Assembly: GCA_003599275.1 (NCBI GenBank)
Contig: QZJG01000022.1
Location: 1 to 37,899, forward strand
From: Nitrospiraceae bacterium
GTDB lineage: Bacteria; Nitrospirota; Thermodesulfovibrionia; UBA6902
Reading direction: 5' to 3'
DNA length: 37,899 nt
The position numbers and the translations under genes are program-made. Under the pieces are notes generated by a model. That model saw only the letters and a list, made by a program, of their open reading frames with translations. It searched no databases and had not been told where the DNA came from. Below, in pieces: positions 16,082 to 24,061 of the stretch. Every line of letters begins with the position of its first letter. The stretch's first letter is position 1.

Positions 16082-16397
16082 TTTTTATAACTGAAAGGAC
16101 ATTAAAGAAATAATGTTAAGTGAGGATGCCGGCCTAAGCTTAAAGGTTTTCCCTGCCTTGCCAAAAACCTGCCAGATTTAAGCGTGTCCCCTCGGGCCGG
16201 CGTCCTTATTTCATTGTTCAGGTGTCCCGGTGCACTGGACCTGCAACCCCTTCTCCCACTGTAAAACAGCGCCTGTTTTTACGAACTTCCGCCTCTCAAG
16301 ATTCACGGTGATTTTACCGATACTATATAGTAGTAAAGAAAGGCCTTGACGCATGGGACCAAACCTGCGGAGGCGGAACACTTAAAGGAGATACGGG
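16082..16397 (+). other. Structured 316-base intergenic region (possible leader RNA or terminator)
   Basis: No gene is seen here. Paired segments are dense. AGGATGCCGGCC (from 16121) pairs with GGCCGGCGTCCT (ends near 16206), enclosing CTTAAA/TTTAAG and GGTTTT/AAAACC, and followed by TTATTTCATT. GTAAAACAG/CTGTTTTTAC pair at 16261-16282. TTCCGCCTC (16287-16295) pairs with GAGGCGGAA (16370-16378). TACTATATAGTA (16321-16332) is a 12-base palindrome. The first structure could end the two-CW transcript; the second lies in the leader of the lipoprotein gene. No known riboswitch class was recognised. Confidence 0.45.
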
Positions 16398-17330
16398 ATG
16401 ATGAAAAAATTATGTTTGTTTGTTATTGCAGTTTTATTATTTACGCTGTCGGGCTGCGTTGAAAATAACAGCGAGAAAAAGATCGACCTTTCCCAAAAAG
16501 CAGGTACGAAAAATACCGCGGAGCAATCTGCGGGAAAGCCTCTTCGCATAGCAGTAGGAGGCATGATCACGCCCAGGGAGGGTTTTGTTTATTACAAAGA
16601 ATTCCTCGATTACACGGGAGAAAAATTAGGAAGAAAAGTGGAGTTTGTGGACAGGGAAGACTACGGAGAAATCAATGAGCTGATCAGGGAGGGCGATATC
16701 GACGCCGCTTTTGTCTGCGGAGGCCCCTACGTCGACGGACATAAAGAGTTCGGGCTGGAGCTTATTGCCGCCCCGGTGGCTTACGGTGAAACAGTATATT
16801 ATTCCTACATCATCGTCCATGTGAACAACCCTGCCCGGACTTTTGAAGAGCTGAGGGGGAAGACCTTTGCATTCACTGATCCCCTGTCAAACAGCGGCAA
16901 ACTGGTCCCCACTTACATGTTGGCCAAAATGAACGAAGCGCCGGAGACCTTTTTCAGGAGCTTTTACTACACCCACGGTCATGACAAGTCCATAAAAGCG
17001 GTTGCAACAGGGGCCGTGGACGGGGCAGCGGTGGACAGTCTGATATGGGAATATGCAAACCGCAAACATCCCGAATTTACATCAAAGACAAAGATAATTC
17101 AAAAGTCTTCCCGGTATGGGATACCTCCATTTGTAACGCGTCCGGGGCTCAATCCCAAGACGAAGGAAGCCTTGAGGCAGGTCTTCCTGAACGCCCATAA
17201 TGACGTGGAAGGCAGGGAGATACTGAAAGGGATGCTGATAGAAAGATTTGTTCCAATAGAGGACAGCTCATACGATTCCATCCGGGAGATGAAGCACTGG
17301 GTGGCAAAACAGAAGCATGCGAAGAAGTAA
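16398..17330 (+). CDS. PhnD-like substrate-binding lipoprotein
   Basis: The 310-residue product has a lipoprotein signal (hydrophobic 7-17, lipobox LSGC with C20). A PhnD/SsuA-type periplasmic binding fold follows: LRIAVGGMITPREGFVYYKEFLDYTGEKLGRKVEFV, GDIDAAFVCGGPYVDG, FAFTDPLSNSGKLVPTYML and TGAVDGAAVDSLIWEY. The usual role is capture of a small oxyanion or organophosphonate. There is no ABC permease or ATPase nearby; two membrane histidine kinases follow, so a sensory role is more likely (inference). Only two cysteines exist: the lipidated one and C107 in the ligand cleft segment. AAAGGAG precedes the tandem ATG ATG. Confidence 0.88.
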   Translation: MMKKLCLFVIAVLLFTLSGCVENNSEKKIDLSQKAGTKNTAEQSAGKPLRIAVGGMITPREGFVYYKEFLDYTGEKLGRKVEFVDREDYGEINELIREGDIDAAFVCGGPYVDGHKEFGLELIAAPVAYGETVYYSYIIVHVNNPARTFEELRGKTFAFTDPLSNSGKLVPTYMLAKMNEAPETFFRSFYYTHGHDKSIKAVATGAVDGAAVDSLIWEYANRKHPEFTSKTKIIQKSSRYGIPPFVTRPGLNPKTKEALRQVFLNAHNDVEGREILKGMLIERFVPIEDSSYDSIREMKHWVAKQKHAKK

Positions 17331-17333
17331 TCT

Positions 17334-17359
17334 CCCCTCCGGATTTGAAAAGGGAGGGG
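17334..17359 (+). terminator. Small GC-rich hairpin after the lipoprotein gene
   Basis: CCCCTCC (17334-17340) pairs with GGGAGGGG (17352-17359) around an 11-base loop, 3 bases after the lipoprotein stop. GTTTTT occurs 9 bases after the stem, so it is at best a weak or partial terminator. The next gene starts at 17379, so some read-through is expected. The motif also resembles the other CCCCT-type palindromes in the window. Confidence 0.45.
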
Positions 17360-17378
17360 CCAAAGGTGTTTTTATCGG

Positions 17379-20162
17379 ATGAAGTTAAGGACTAAAATTC
17401 TCGCACTCACTATCGGTCTGATCATGTTGTTGGGCCTTGCAGTAGTTTTTTTTGTCAAAACCACGCTTACCCAAACTCTCCTCTCTGAATTCAGGGAGAA
17501 CAGCGTCTTTCAAACGCGTCAGCTTGCAGGCCTGGCCGTTAAAGACCTCCTGACGGAAAACAGGCTGGGGCTGCAGATGCTGATTGACGATTTCAGGAAA
17601 GATGAGGAAAAGGCAAAATATATATTCATCCTCAATTCCCATAAGGAGCCGGTGGCCCATTCTTTTGGAGAGGGCTTTCCCTCGGCGCTTATGAATGTCA
17701 ATAGTATCGGGCCGGGGGGGAAATACAGCATTCAGCGTCTTGATACGGATGCAGGCGAGGTCATAGACATTGCCGCTCCGATACTTGACGGGGTGGGATT
17801 CGTGCACGTCGGGTTTACAGATGTGCCTCTTCACAGGGAGGTTGACGGAATTGTTGCGTTAATCCTGAAAATTTTAGCGATTGTCCTGGCCGCAGGCAGC
17901 GGGGCAGCGGCTGTTTTAGCCTCTGTGATAACAAGGCCCGTTCGCGACCTCACCGAGACCGCAAAGGCAGTCGGCAGCGGCAACCTTGAACGCAAGGCCC
18001 CGGTCGGCAGCAGCGATGAGCTCGGACTGCTTGCAGCGGCCTTCAACGAAATGACGGAGAACCTGAGGTATACGACCATATCGAGGGACTACCTGGACAG
18101 GGTCATAAATTCCATGATCGATATGGTCCTGATCATAGACGGGGAATTAACGATCAAATCATTAAACCAGGCTGTTGAGAACCAGCTCGGATACAGCCGT
18201 GAATACCTCCGCGACAAGTCATACAGCATATTATGCGGCGACAAAGAAAGCTGCCATACAAATATCAAGAGATTGAGGGAAGAAAACGGCCTCTCAAATA
18301 TCGAGACATCATACAAGACAAAATCCGGCGCACTTGTCCCTGTGGTGCTGTCCGCCTCATTGATCAGAGGTGACGACGGCGGTCCCGGCACGATAGTAGT
18401 TGTAGCCAAAGACAATACAGAGTATAAGAGGTCACAGGACAACCTTTATGAGAGCAGGCAATTGCTGGTCCGGGAGCATGAAGAGCTGAACAAGGTCTTC
18501 AAAAAAGTGGAGATAGCGAAAAAAGAATGGGAAAGGACAATAAATTGTGTAGGGGACATGATAATACTCACTGATGATGATGGGGGGATAAAGAGGGTCA
18601 ACAGGGCCGTCACGGAATTTACAGGCAAATCGTTCCAGGAAATCCTGGGTAATAACTGGGACGAGATGCTGTCTGAAAGCGGACTCGAGGCCACAACGCT
18701 CTACGCGGGAGGCACGGAGCTTTTCCACGGACCGAGCAAAAGATGGTTTGAGCTAAACTCCTATGTCTATCGGGACAGCGACCTGGATTTCTCCGGCAAC
18801 GTCATAACGCTCCACGAGACAACCGAGATAAAGACCATAACGGAAGAGCTCGAAAAAAGGAGCGTGGAAATAGAGGAGCACAGGAACAAGCTCAAAAAGG
18901 CCCTCGAAGAGATTTCCTCCCTTATGGAGAACGTCATACAGAAAAAGGACTTCTCGATCAAATTTTACAACCCGAATTTAAAAACCAAATGTTATGAGCT
19001 GAAAAACTGCACAAAGAAAGACTGCCCGTGCTATGGGAAAGAGGCCATGAGATGCTGGAAGGTCGCCGGGACTTTCTGCGGGGGCAATGTGCAGGGGGCC
19101 TTTGCGCAAAAATACGAAAACTGCGCCATATGCAATGTATATAAAGAAGCCACAACCGATCCGATATATCAGATAGGAGAGCATTTCAATAATATGATGC
19201 ACATACTCAAGGTAAAGAACGGGGAGCTTGAGGCTGCTTACGCAGAATTAAAGGCGACCCAGGCGCAGATACTGCAAAGGGAAAAAATGGCCTCTATCGG
19301 GCAGTTGGCCGCAGGGGTAGCACATGAGATAAACAACCCCATGGGGTTTATATCGAGCAACCTCGGCACGCTTGGAAAATATACGGACAAACTGACGGAG
19401 TTCATAACTGCGCAAACCGAAGCAATTGAAGTAATTACCAAAGAGAGTGCAACTAATGTTTCATCAGATGTCATTCCCGCTTGTCGGGAATCGTTCTCAA
19501 ATAAAGATACCGGGCAAGTTCGGTACGAATCTCTGACCGGCATGACAGAAAAAGACACAATTGAGAAAGTACAAGAGCTGCGGAAGAAACTCAGGCTCGA
19601 CTACATCCTGAAAGACGTGGGGCAGTTGATAAATGAGTCCATCGAGGGCGCAGACCGGGTAAAGAAGATAGTGCAGAACCTCAAGACCTTCTCGAGATTG
19701 GACGAAGCCGACTACAAACATGCCAACATCAACGAATGCATAGAGAGTACATTGAACATTGTGTGGAACGAGCTTAAATACAAGACGACTGTAGAAAAGG
19801 AATACGGGGAGCTGTCCCTTACCAAATGTTATCCCCAGCAGCTCAACCAGGTCTTCATGAACCTTCTGGTCAATGCAGCGCAGGCAATAGAGAAACAGGG
19901 GGAGATAAGAATAAAGACGTGGAACGGCAACGGGTTTATAAACGTGTCGATATCGGACAACGGCGGCGGGATACCTGAGGACAAGCTAAGCAGGATATTC
20001 GAGCCGTTTTACACGACAAAGCCCGTAGGCAAGGGGACGGGACTCGGGCTGAGCATAACCTATGACATAGTGAAAAAGCACAACGGGGAAATCACAGTGG
20101 AAAGCGAAAAAGGGAAAGGGACCACCTTTACCGTCAGGATACCCGTTGTGGAGGGAAGATAA
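17379..20162 (+). CDS. Membrane hybrid-input sensor histidine kinase with two PAS domains and a two-CW-like Cys domain
   Basis: The 927-residue kinase reads in order: TM1 (8-28); a periplasmic sensor (about 30-160, Cache-like); TM2 (163-188); HAMP (about 188-240); PAS (about 245-350); PAS (about 385-500); coiled coil; an eight-Cys domain at 538-585 (CYELKNC, CPC, RCWKVAGTFCGGNVQGAFAQK, CAIC) like the stand-alone two-CW protein; HisKA with H649 in GVAHEINNP; and HATPase with the GKGTGLGLSI G-box. Residues about 690-725 are an insertion absent from the paralogue at 20171-23218, largely encoded by a palindromic element. The 3' third is nearly identical to that paralogue. It starts a tightly packed signalling run; 8 bases separate it from the next gene. 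Confidence 0.95.
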   Translation: MKLRTKILALTIGLIMLLGLAVVFFVKTTLTQTLLSEFRENSVFQTRQLAGLAVKDLLTENRLGLQMLIDDFRKDEEKAKYIFILNSHKEPVAHSFGEGFPSALMNVNSIGPGGKYSIQRLDTDAGEVIDIAAPILDGVGFVHVGFTDVPLHREVDGIVALILKILAIVLAAGSGAAAVLASVITRPVRDLTETAKAVGSGNLERKAPVGSSDELGLLAAAFNEMTENLRYTTISRDYLDRVINSMIDMVLIIDGELTIKSLNQAVENQLGYSREYLRDKSYSILCGDKESCHTNIKRLREENGLSNIETSYKTKSGALVPVVLSASLIRGDDGGPGTIVVVAKDNTEYKRSQDNLYESRQLLVREHEELNKVFKKVEIAKKEWERTINCVGDMIILTDDDGGIKRVNRAVTEFTGKSFQEILGNNWDEMLSESGLEATTLYAGGTELFHGPSKRWFELNSYVYRDSDLDFSGNVITLHETTEIKTITEELEKRSVEIEEHRNKLKKALEEISSLMENVIQKKDFSIKFYNPNLKTKCYELKNCTKKDCPCYGKEAMRCWKVAGTFCGGNVQGAFAQKYENCAICNVYKEATTDPIYQIGEHFNNMMHILKVKNGELEAAYAELKATQAQILQREKMASIGQLAAGVAHEINNPMGFISSNLGTLGKYTDKLTEFITAQTEAIEVITKESATNVSSDVIPACRESFSNKDTGQVRYESLTGMTEKDTIEKVQELRKKLRLDYILKDVGQLINESIEGADRVKKIVQNLKTFSRLDEADYKHANINECIESTLNIVWNELKYKTTVEKEYGELSLTKCYPQQLNQVFMNLLVNAAQAIEKQGEIRIKTWNGNGFINVSISDNGGGIPEDKLSRIFEPFYTTKPVGKGTGLGLSITYDIVKKHNGEITVESEKGKGTTFTVRIPVVEGR
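19469..19547 (+). repeat. Palindromic repeat element inserted in frame in a histidine kinase
   Basis: Ends TGTCAT (19469-19474) and ATGACA (19542-19547) flank two hairpins: ATTCCCG (19473-19479) with CGGGAAT (19485-19491), and a second imperfect one around ACCGGGCAAGTTCGGT. It is translated as DVIPACRESFSNKDTGQVRYESLTGMTE, between the HisKA helices. The paralogous kinase lacks the segment. Confidence 0.8.
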
Positions 20163-20170
20163 TTATAACC

Positions 20171-23100
20171 ATGTTCAAGTCGGTAAGAACTAAAATCCTG
20201 GCGTCCTTCTTCAGCGTTTTCATGTTATTGGTATTGACGCTGGGGTGGTTTAATTACGTCTTTACAAAAGACTACCTTGAGAAAACACAAAAGAAAGAAA
20301 TGGAATCTCTCGTACATCATTTGCAGCACGTTGTGCATGACGAGCTGGCAGACAGGATGCATATATTGAAGAGATTGTCCGAGACACGCGAGCTTAAGGA
20401 ATATATCGAAATGCGCAGTGCCCGCCCCTTCATGGAGAAAGTCGAAGGGCATAAAAATCTTTTCCCGCTCATGAGATTTATTAATGAAAAAGGTGTTGAG
20501 GAGATAAAACTTATTAACGGCAACCCGTCGGAAAAGCATAATATAAGCAGTAGTCGGTTATTTAAAGAAGTCTTAAAGAGCCCCGGCAAGATCGTTTCAG
20601 GCAAGGCTGAATGGAATCCCGACCTTAAAGAGCTGGCGATAGACATGGGTCTGGCGATAAGCGCCGGCGAAGACGGGGCTTCCGGCGGCAGCGGGACAAA
20701 AGGCATACTTGTCGGGACCGTGCCTTTTTCACATATCGCGGACAAATTGTCGGACATAAAGATAGGCACAACAGGCTTTGCCATATTGACGGATGGAGAC
20801 GGAGACGTGCTTTACCACCCGGATAAAAAACTCATTTTCAGGAACATATCGGGGGAAGGGGGAAAGTTTGAAAATATCCTTCCCGGCGCAAACGTCGGCT
20901 TTACAAGGGCGGACATCCTCGGCGCCGAATCATATGTTTCTTATGCCCCCGTTAAAGACATGGGTTGGTCACTGCTGGTAGTTTTGCCTTATAAAGAATT
21001 TATTGCCACCCCGAATATAGCGCGTAACACAACGCTGCTGATTTGCATTGTCGCGCTTATAATCGGAGGGGGCGTTTCCGTCGTATTGTCCGGAGGCATA
21101 ATTCGTCCTCTCTTAAAACTTGCCGGGGCCGCAAAGGAAATAGCGAGGGGCAATTATAAAAGCAGGCTCGGCATTACATCAATGGATGAAATCGGGGCCG
21201 TTACCGATTCATTCAACAGGATGGCTGAGGCGCTGGAGAAAACCACGGTCTCCCGTAATTACGTGGACAACATACTTCACACCATGAACGATGCCTTGAT
21301 TGTGCTTGACAATAAAGGCCTGATCGTGACCGTCAATAAGGCGGCGCTTGACTTGCTGGAATACACTGAAGAAGAGCTTGCCGGACAGCCGGTCGAGAAG
21401 ATTTTTCCGGGAGAGTCGCCGTTCGGAGAGCGGGAGGCCGGGACACTGATAAAAGATACGGTCCTCACCAATATCGAGGCCTACTTTAATTCCAGGAGCG
21501 ACAACAATATCCCCGTGAGCTTTTCAAGCTCGACATTGCGGGATGACCATGGCGAGGTCCGGTGGGTGGTCTGTGTGGCGCAGGACGCTTCCGAGCGCAA
21601 GTGGATGCAGGAGTCTCTTACGGCGTCCGAAGAATATTTCCGTTCTTTTGTTGAAAGCTCACAGGACTGCATATGCAACCTCACCGTTGACGGAAAAATA
21701 ATGAACATCAACTCCTCCGGCAAAGCAATAAATGACGCTGATGATGAAGAGATAATCGGCGCTGATTTCACTTCCTGCGTCGTGGAAAAGCGTGAGGGCT
21801 TAACGGAGGCGATAAAGAGGGCGGCAGCCGGGGACAATGCATCGGTGCAGTATAAGACCCGGAGCAAAAAGGGCAGCGAGCGATGGTGGGACACGAGGCT
21901 GACGCCGGTCAGGGACCTTGACGGAAGTATCAGAAGCATAATGAGTGTTGCGAGGGACATTACGGAAAACAGGAAGACCCAGGAATCCCTGATCAAGACA
22001 CAGCAGATGCTCATCGGTGAACATGAAAAACTCAACAACCTCCTGAAGGAAATGCAGATCGCAAAAAAGGAGTGGGAAAGCACCATGGACTGCATCGGCG
22101 ATATGATAATTCTGACAGACCGTAGCGGCGTGGTAATAAAATTTAACAGGGCCTTTGCGGAATTTACGCAGGCCCCGGAAAATATCGTCAATAAAGACTG
22201 GGAAAAAATAATCGACGAGCTGGAGATGGAAACGGTCACGTTTTATTCGGGAAGCATAGAGCTTCTGCACAGGCCTTCGCAAAGATGGTTCGAGCTTAAC
22301 TCCTATCCCTTTGAGGACGTCGACATCGAATTTTCAGGCGCAGTCATTACAATGCATGAGACAACTGAGGTAAAGAATATCACGAGAAAACTTGAAGACG
22401 CCTACACTGAACTTAAATCCACCCAGACGCAGATACTGCAGAGAGAGAAGATGGCCTCCATAGGCCAGTTGGCCGCAGGAGTGGCGCATGAGATAAACAA
22501 CCCCATGGGTTTTATTTCGAGCAACCTCGGCACGCTTGGGAAATACATGAACAAGCTGACCGAGTTTGTGGCCAGGCAGGGCGAGATTATAGATTCGCTC
22601 AAATCGCCCGAGGCCGCTGAAGGGATCAGGGAATTAAAAAGGAAACTCAAGCTCGACTACGTGCTGGAAGACATCGGGCAGTTGATAAACGAGTCGCTTG
22701 AGGGCGCAGACAGGGTGAAGAATATTGTGCAGAACCTCAAGACCTTCTCGAGGGTGGATGAAGCCGAATACAAACACGTCGACATCAACGAATGCATAGA
22801 GAGTACGCTGAACATCGTATGGAACGAGCTCAAGTACAACGCTACGGTGGTAAAGGAATACGGGGAATTGCCTCTTACCAAGTGTTATCCCCAGCAGCTC
22901 AACCAGGTCTTCATGAACCTTCTGGTCAATGCAGCGCAGGCGATAGAGAAACAGGGGGAGATAAAAATAAAGACGTGGAACGGAGACGGCTCCGTCAATG
23001 TGGCAATATCGGACACTGGATGCGGGATCCCCGAGGACAAGCTAAGCAGGATATTCGAGCCGTTTTACACGACAAAGCCCGTAGGCAAGGGGACGGGACT

Positions 23101-23218
23101 CGGTCTGAGCATAACCTATGACATAGTGAAGAAGCACAACGGGGACATCACAGTGGAAAGCGAAACAGGGAAGGGCACTACCTTTACCGTCAGGATACCC
23201 GTTGTGGAGGGAAGATAA
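20171..23218 (+). CDS. Membrane sensor histidine kinase with Cache, HAMP and three PAS domains
   Basis: The 1015-residue kinase reads: TM1 (8-30); a large periplasmic double-Cache-like sensor (about 33-285, with TTGFAILTDGDGDVLYHPD and SYAPVKDMGWSLLVVLPYKEF); TM2 (288-310); HAMP (310-365); PAS (about 370-480); PAS (about 485-600); coiled coil; PAS (about 640-745); HisKA with H773 in GVAHEINNP; and HATPase with N, G1 and G2 boxes. The Cache fold suggests a small-molecule ligand in the periplasm. From the last PAS onward it parallels the kinase just upstream but lacks that protein's Cys-rich domain. Its stop codon is immediately followed by the TTG of a response regulator, so kinase and regulator are translationally linked. 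Confidence 0.96.
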   Translation: MFKSVRTKILASFFSVFMLLVLTLGWFNYVFTKDYLEKTQKKEMESLVHHLQHVVHDELADRMHILKRLSETRELKEYIEMRSARPFMEKVEGHKNLFPLMRFINEKGVEEIKLINGNPSEKHNISSSRLFKEVLKSPGKIVSGKAEWNPDLKELAIDMGLAISAGEDGASGGSGTKGILVGTVPFSHIADKLSDIKIGTTGFAILTDGDGDVLYHPDKKLIFRNISGEGGKFENILPGANVGFTRADILGAESYVSYAPVKDMGWSLLVVLPYKEFIATPNIARNTTLLICIVALIIGGGVSVVLSGGIIRPLLKLAGAAKEIARGNYKSRLGITSMDEIGAVTDSFNRMAEALEKTTVSRNYVDNILHTMNDALIVLDNKGLIVTVNKAALDLLEYTEEELAGQPVEKIFPGESPFGEREAGTLIKDTVLTNIEAYFNSRSDNNIPVSFSSSTLRDDHGEVRWVVCVAQDASERKWMQESLTASEEYFRSFVESSQDCICNLTVDGKIMNINSSGKAINDADDEEIIGADFTSCVVEKREGLTEAIKRAAAGDNASVQYKTRSKKGSERWWDTRLTPVRDLDGSIRSIMSVARDITENRKTQESLIKTQQMLIGEHEKLNNLLKEMQIAKKEWESTMDCIGDMIILTDRSGVVIKFNRAFAEFTQAPENIVNKDWEKIIDELEMETVTFYSGSIELLHRPSQRWFELNSYPFEDVDIEFSGAVITMHETTEVKNITRKLEDAYTELKSTQTQILQREKMASIGQLAAGVAHEINNPMGFISSNLGTLGKYMNKLTEFVARQGEIIDSLKSPEAAEGIRELKRKLKLDYVLEDIGQLINESLEGADRVKNIVQNLKTFSRVDEAEYKHVDINECIESTLNIVWNELKYNATVVKEYGELPLTKCYPQQLNQVFMNLLVNAAQAIEKQGEIKIKTWNGDGSVNVAISDTGCGIPEDKLSRIFEPFYTTKPVGKGTGLGLSITYDIVKKHNGDITVESETGKGTTFTVRIPVVEGR

Positions 23219-24061
23219 TTGGACGAACGTATAAAGATTTTATGTGTTGACGATGAAAAGAACGTGCTCAAGGCGCTCGAAAGGCTCTTCCTCGACAGCG
23301 ATTACGAGATCATCACCGCGACATCAGGGGCCGAGGGGCTTGAGGTCCTCGAAGGCACGCAGCCTGTCCAGATAGTCATATCGGACTACAGGATGCCGCA
23401 GATGAACGGCGTAGACCTTCTGAAAGTCGTGTACGAACGCTGGCCGGACACTGTCAGAATAGTGCTTTCGGGATATGCCGACACAGCGGCCATAGTTGGG
23501 GCCGTAAATGAGGGACAGATCTACAAGTTCATTCCAAAGCCGTGGAACGATGATGAGCTGAAGGTCGCCATATCGAACGCCCTCGACCGTTATTTTATCC
23601 ATAAGAAAAACATAGAGCTGACGCAGGAGCTTGAAGCAAAAAACAGGGAGCTTCAGGAGATAAACGACAACCTCGAGAGAACAGTTGCCGACCGGACTGC
23701 CGATCTGGTCATGCAAAACATAATACTGACAAACTCACAAAACATCCTTGATTCTCTGCCGGTTGCGGTCATCGGCATAGACCTCACCGGCCTGATAGCA
23801 CAGTGCAACATGATGGCAGTGGAGCTGTTCGGCAGCGAAACAGGCAGCATATTGGGAATGGACAGGAGGGAGTCCCTGCCGGAAGAAGTAAACGACTTTA
23901 TTGAGAAAGTGGCCGAAAAAGGAAGGCTTTCATTGCATATGGCGGGCAACGGGACAGGCTATAAGGTTAAAGGGGTGCATATGAAATACTCCAACAGCCA
24001 GGAGGGCATCATCCTGGTTTTTGACAGGGACGGAGGCAGTAATGACGGAAATTGCAAGTGA
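23219..24061 (+). CDS. Response regulator: REC, coiled coil, PAS
   Basis: The 280-residue product has a receiver at 1-125 with acidic pocket D11/D12, phospho-acceptor D56 (VISDYRMP), S84 and K107 (IPKPWNDDEL). A coiled coil (about 125-170) and a PAS-like domain (about 175-275, SLPVAVIGIDLTGLIAQCNMMAVELFG) follow. There is no DNA-binding or enzymatic output, so it probably acts by protein contact. The start is TTG directly after the kinase stop, with GGAGG in the kinase's last codons. The 3' end overlaps the ATG of the next gene by 20 bases. Confidence 0.9.
   Translation: MDERIKILCVDDEKNVLKALERLFLDSDYEIITATSGAEGLEVLEGTQPVQIVISDYRMPQMNGVDLLKVVYERWPDTVRIVLSGYADTAAIVGAVNEGQIYKFIPKPWNDDELKVAISNALDRYFIHKKNIELTQELEAKNRELQEINDNLERTVADRTADLVMQNIILTNSQNILDSLPVAVIGIDLTGLIAQCNMMAVELFGSETGSILGMDRRESLPEEVNDFIEKVAEKGRLSLHMAGNGTGYKVKGVHMKYSNSQEGIILVFDRDGGSNDGNCK

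Noticed and set aside
16350..16380. Possible c-di-GMP (GEMM) riboswitch: CAAACC-like motif before the lipoprotein gene
   Set aside because: Only a short CAAACC resemblance; the second GACGCAAAGCC-type motif and the paired stems of the class are not found.
24021..24041. TTG start for the REC-HD-GYP gene
   Set aside because: The ATG at 24042 has a better placed GGAGG and matches the expected REC start.
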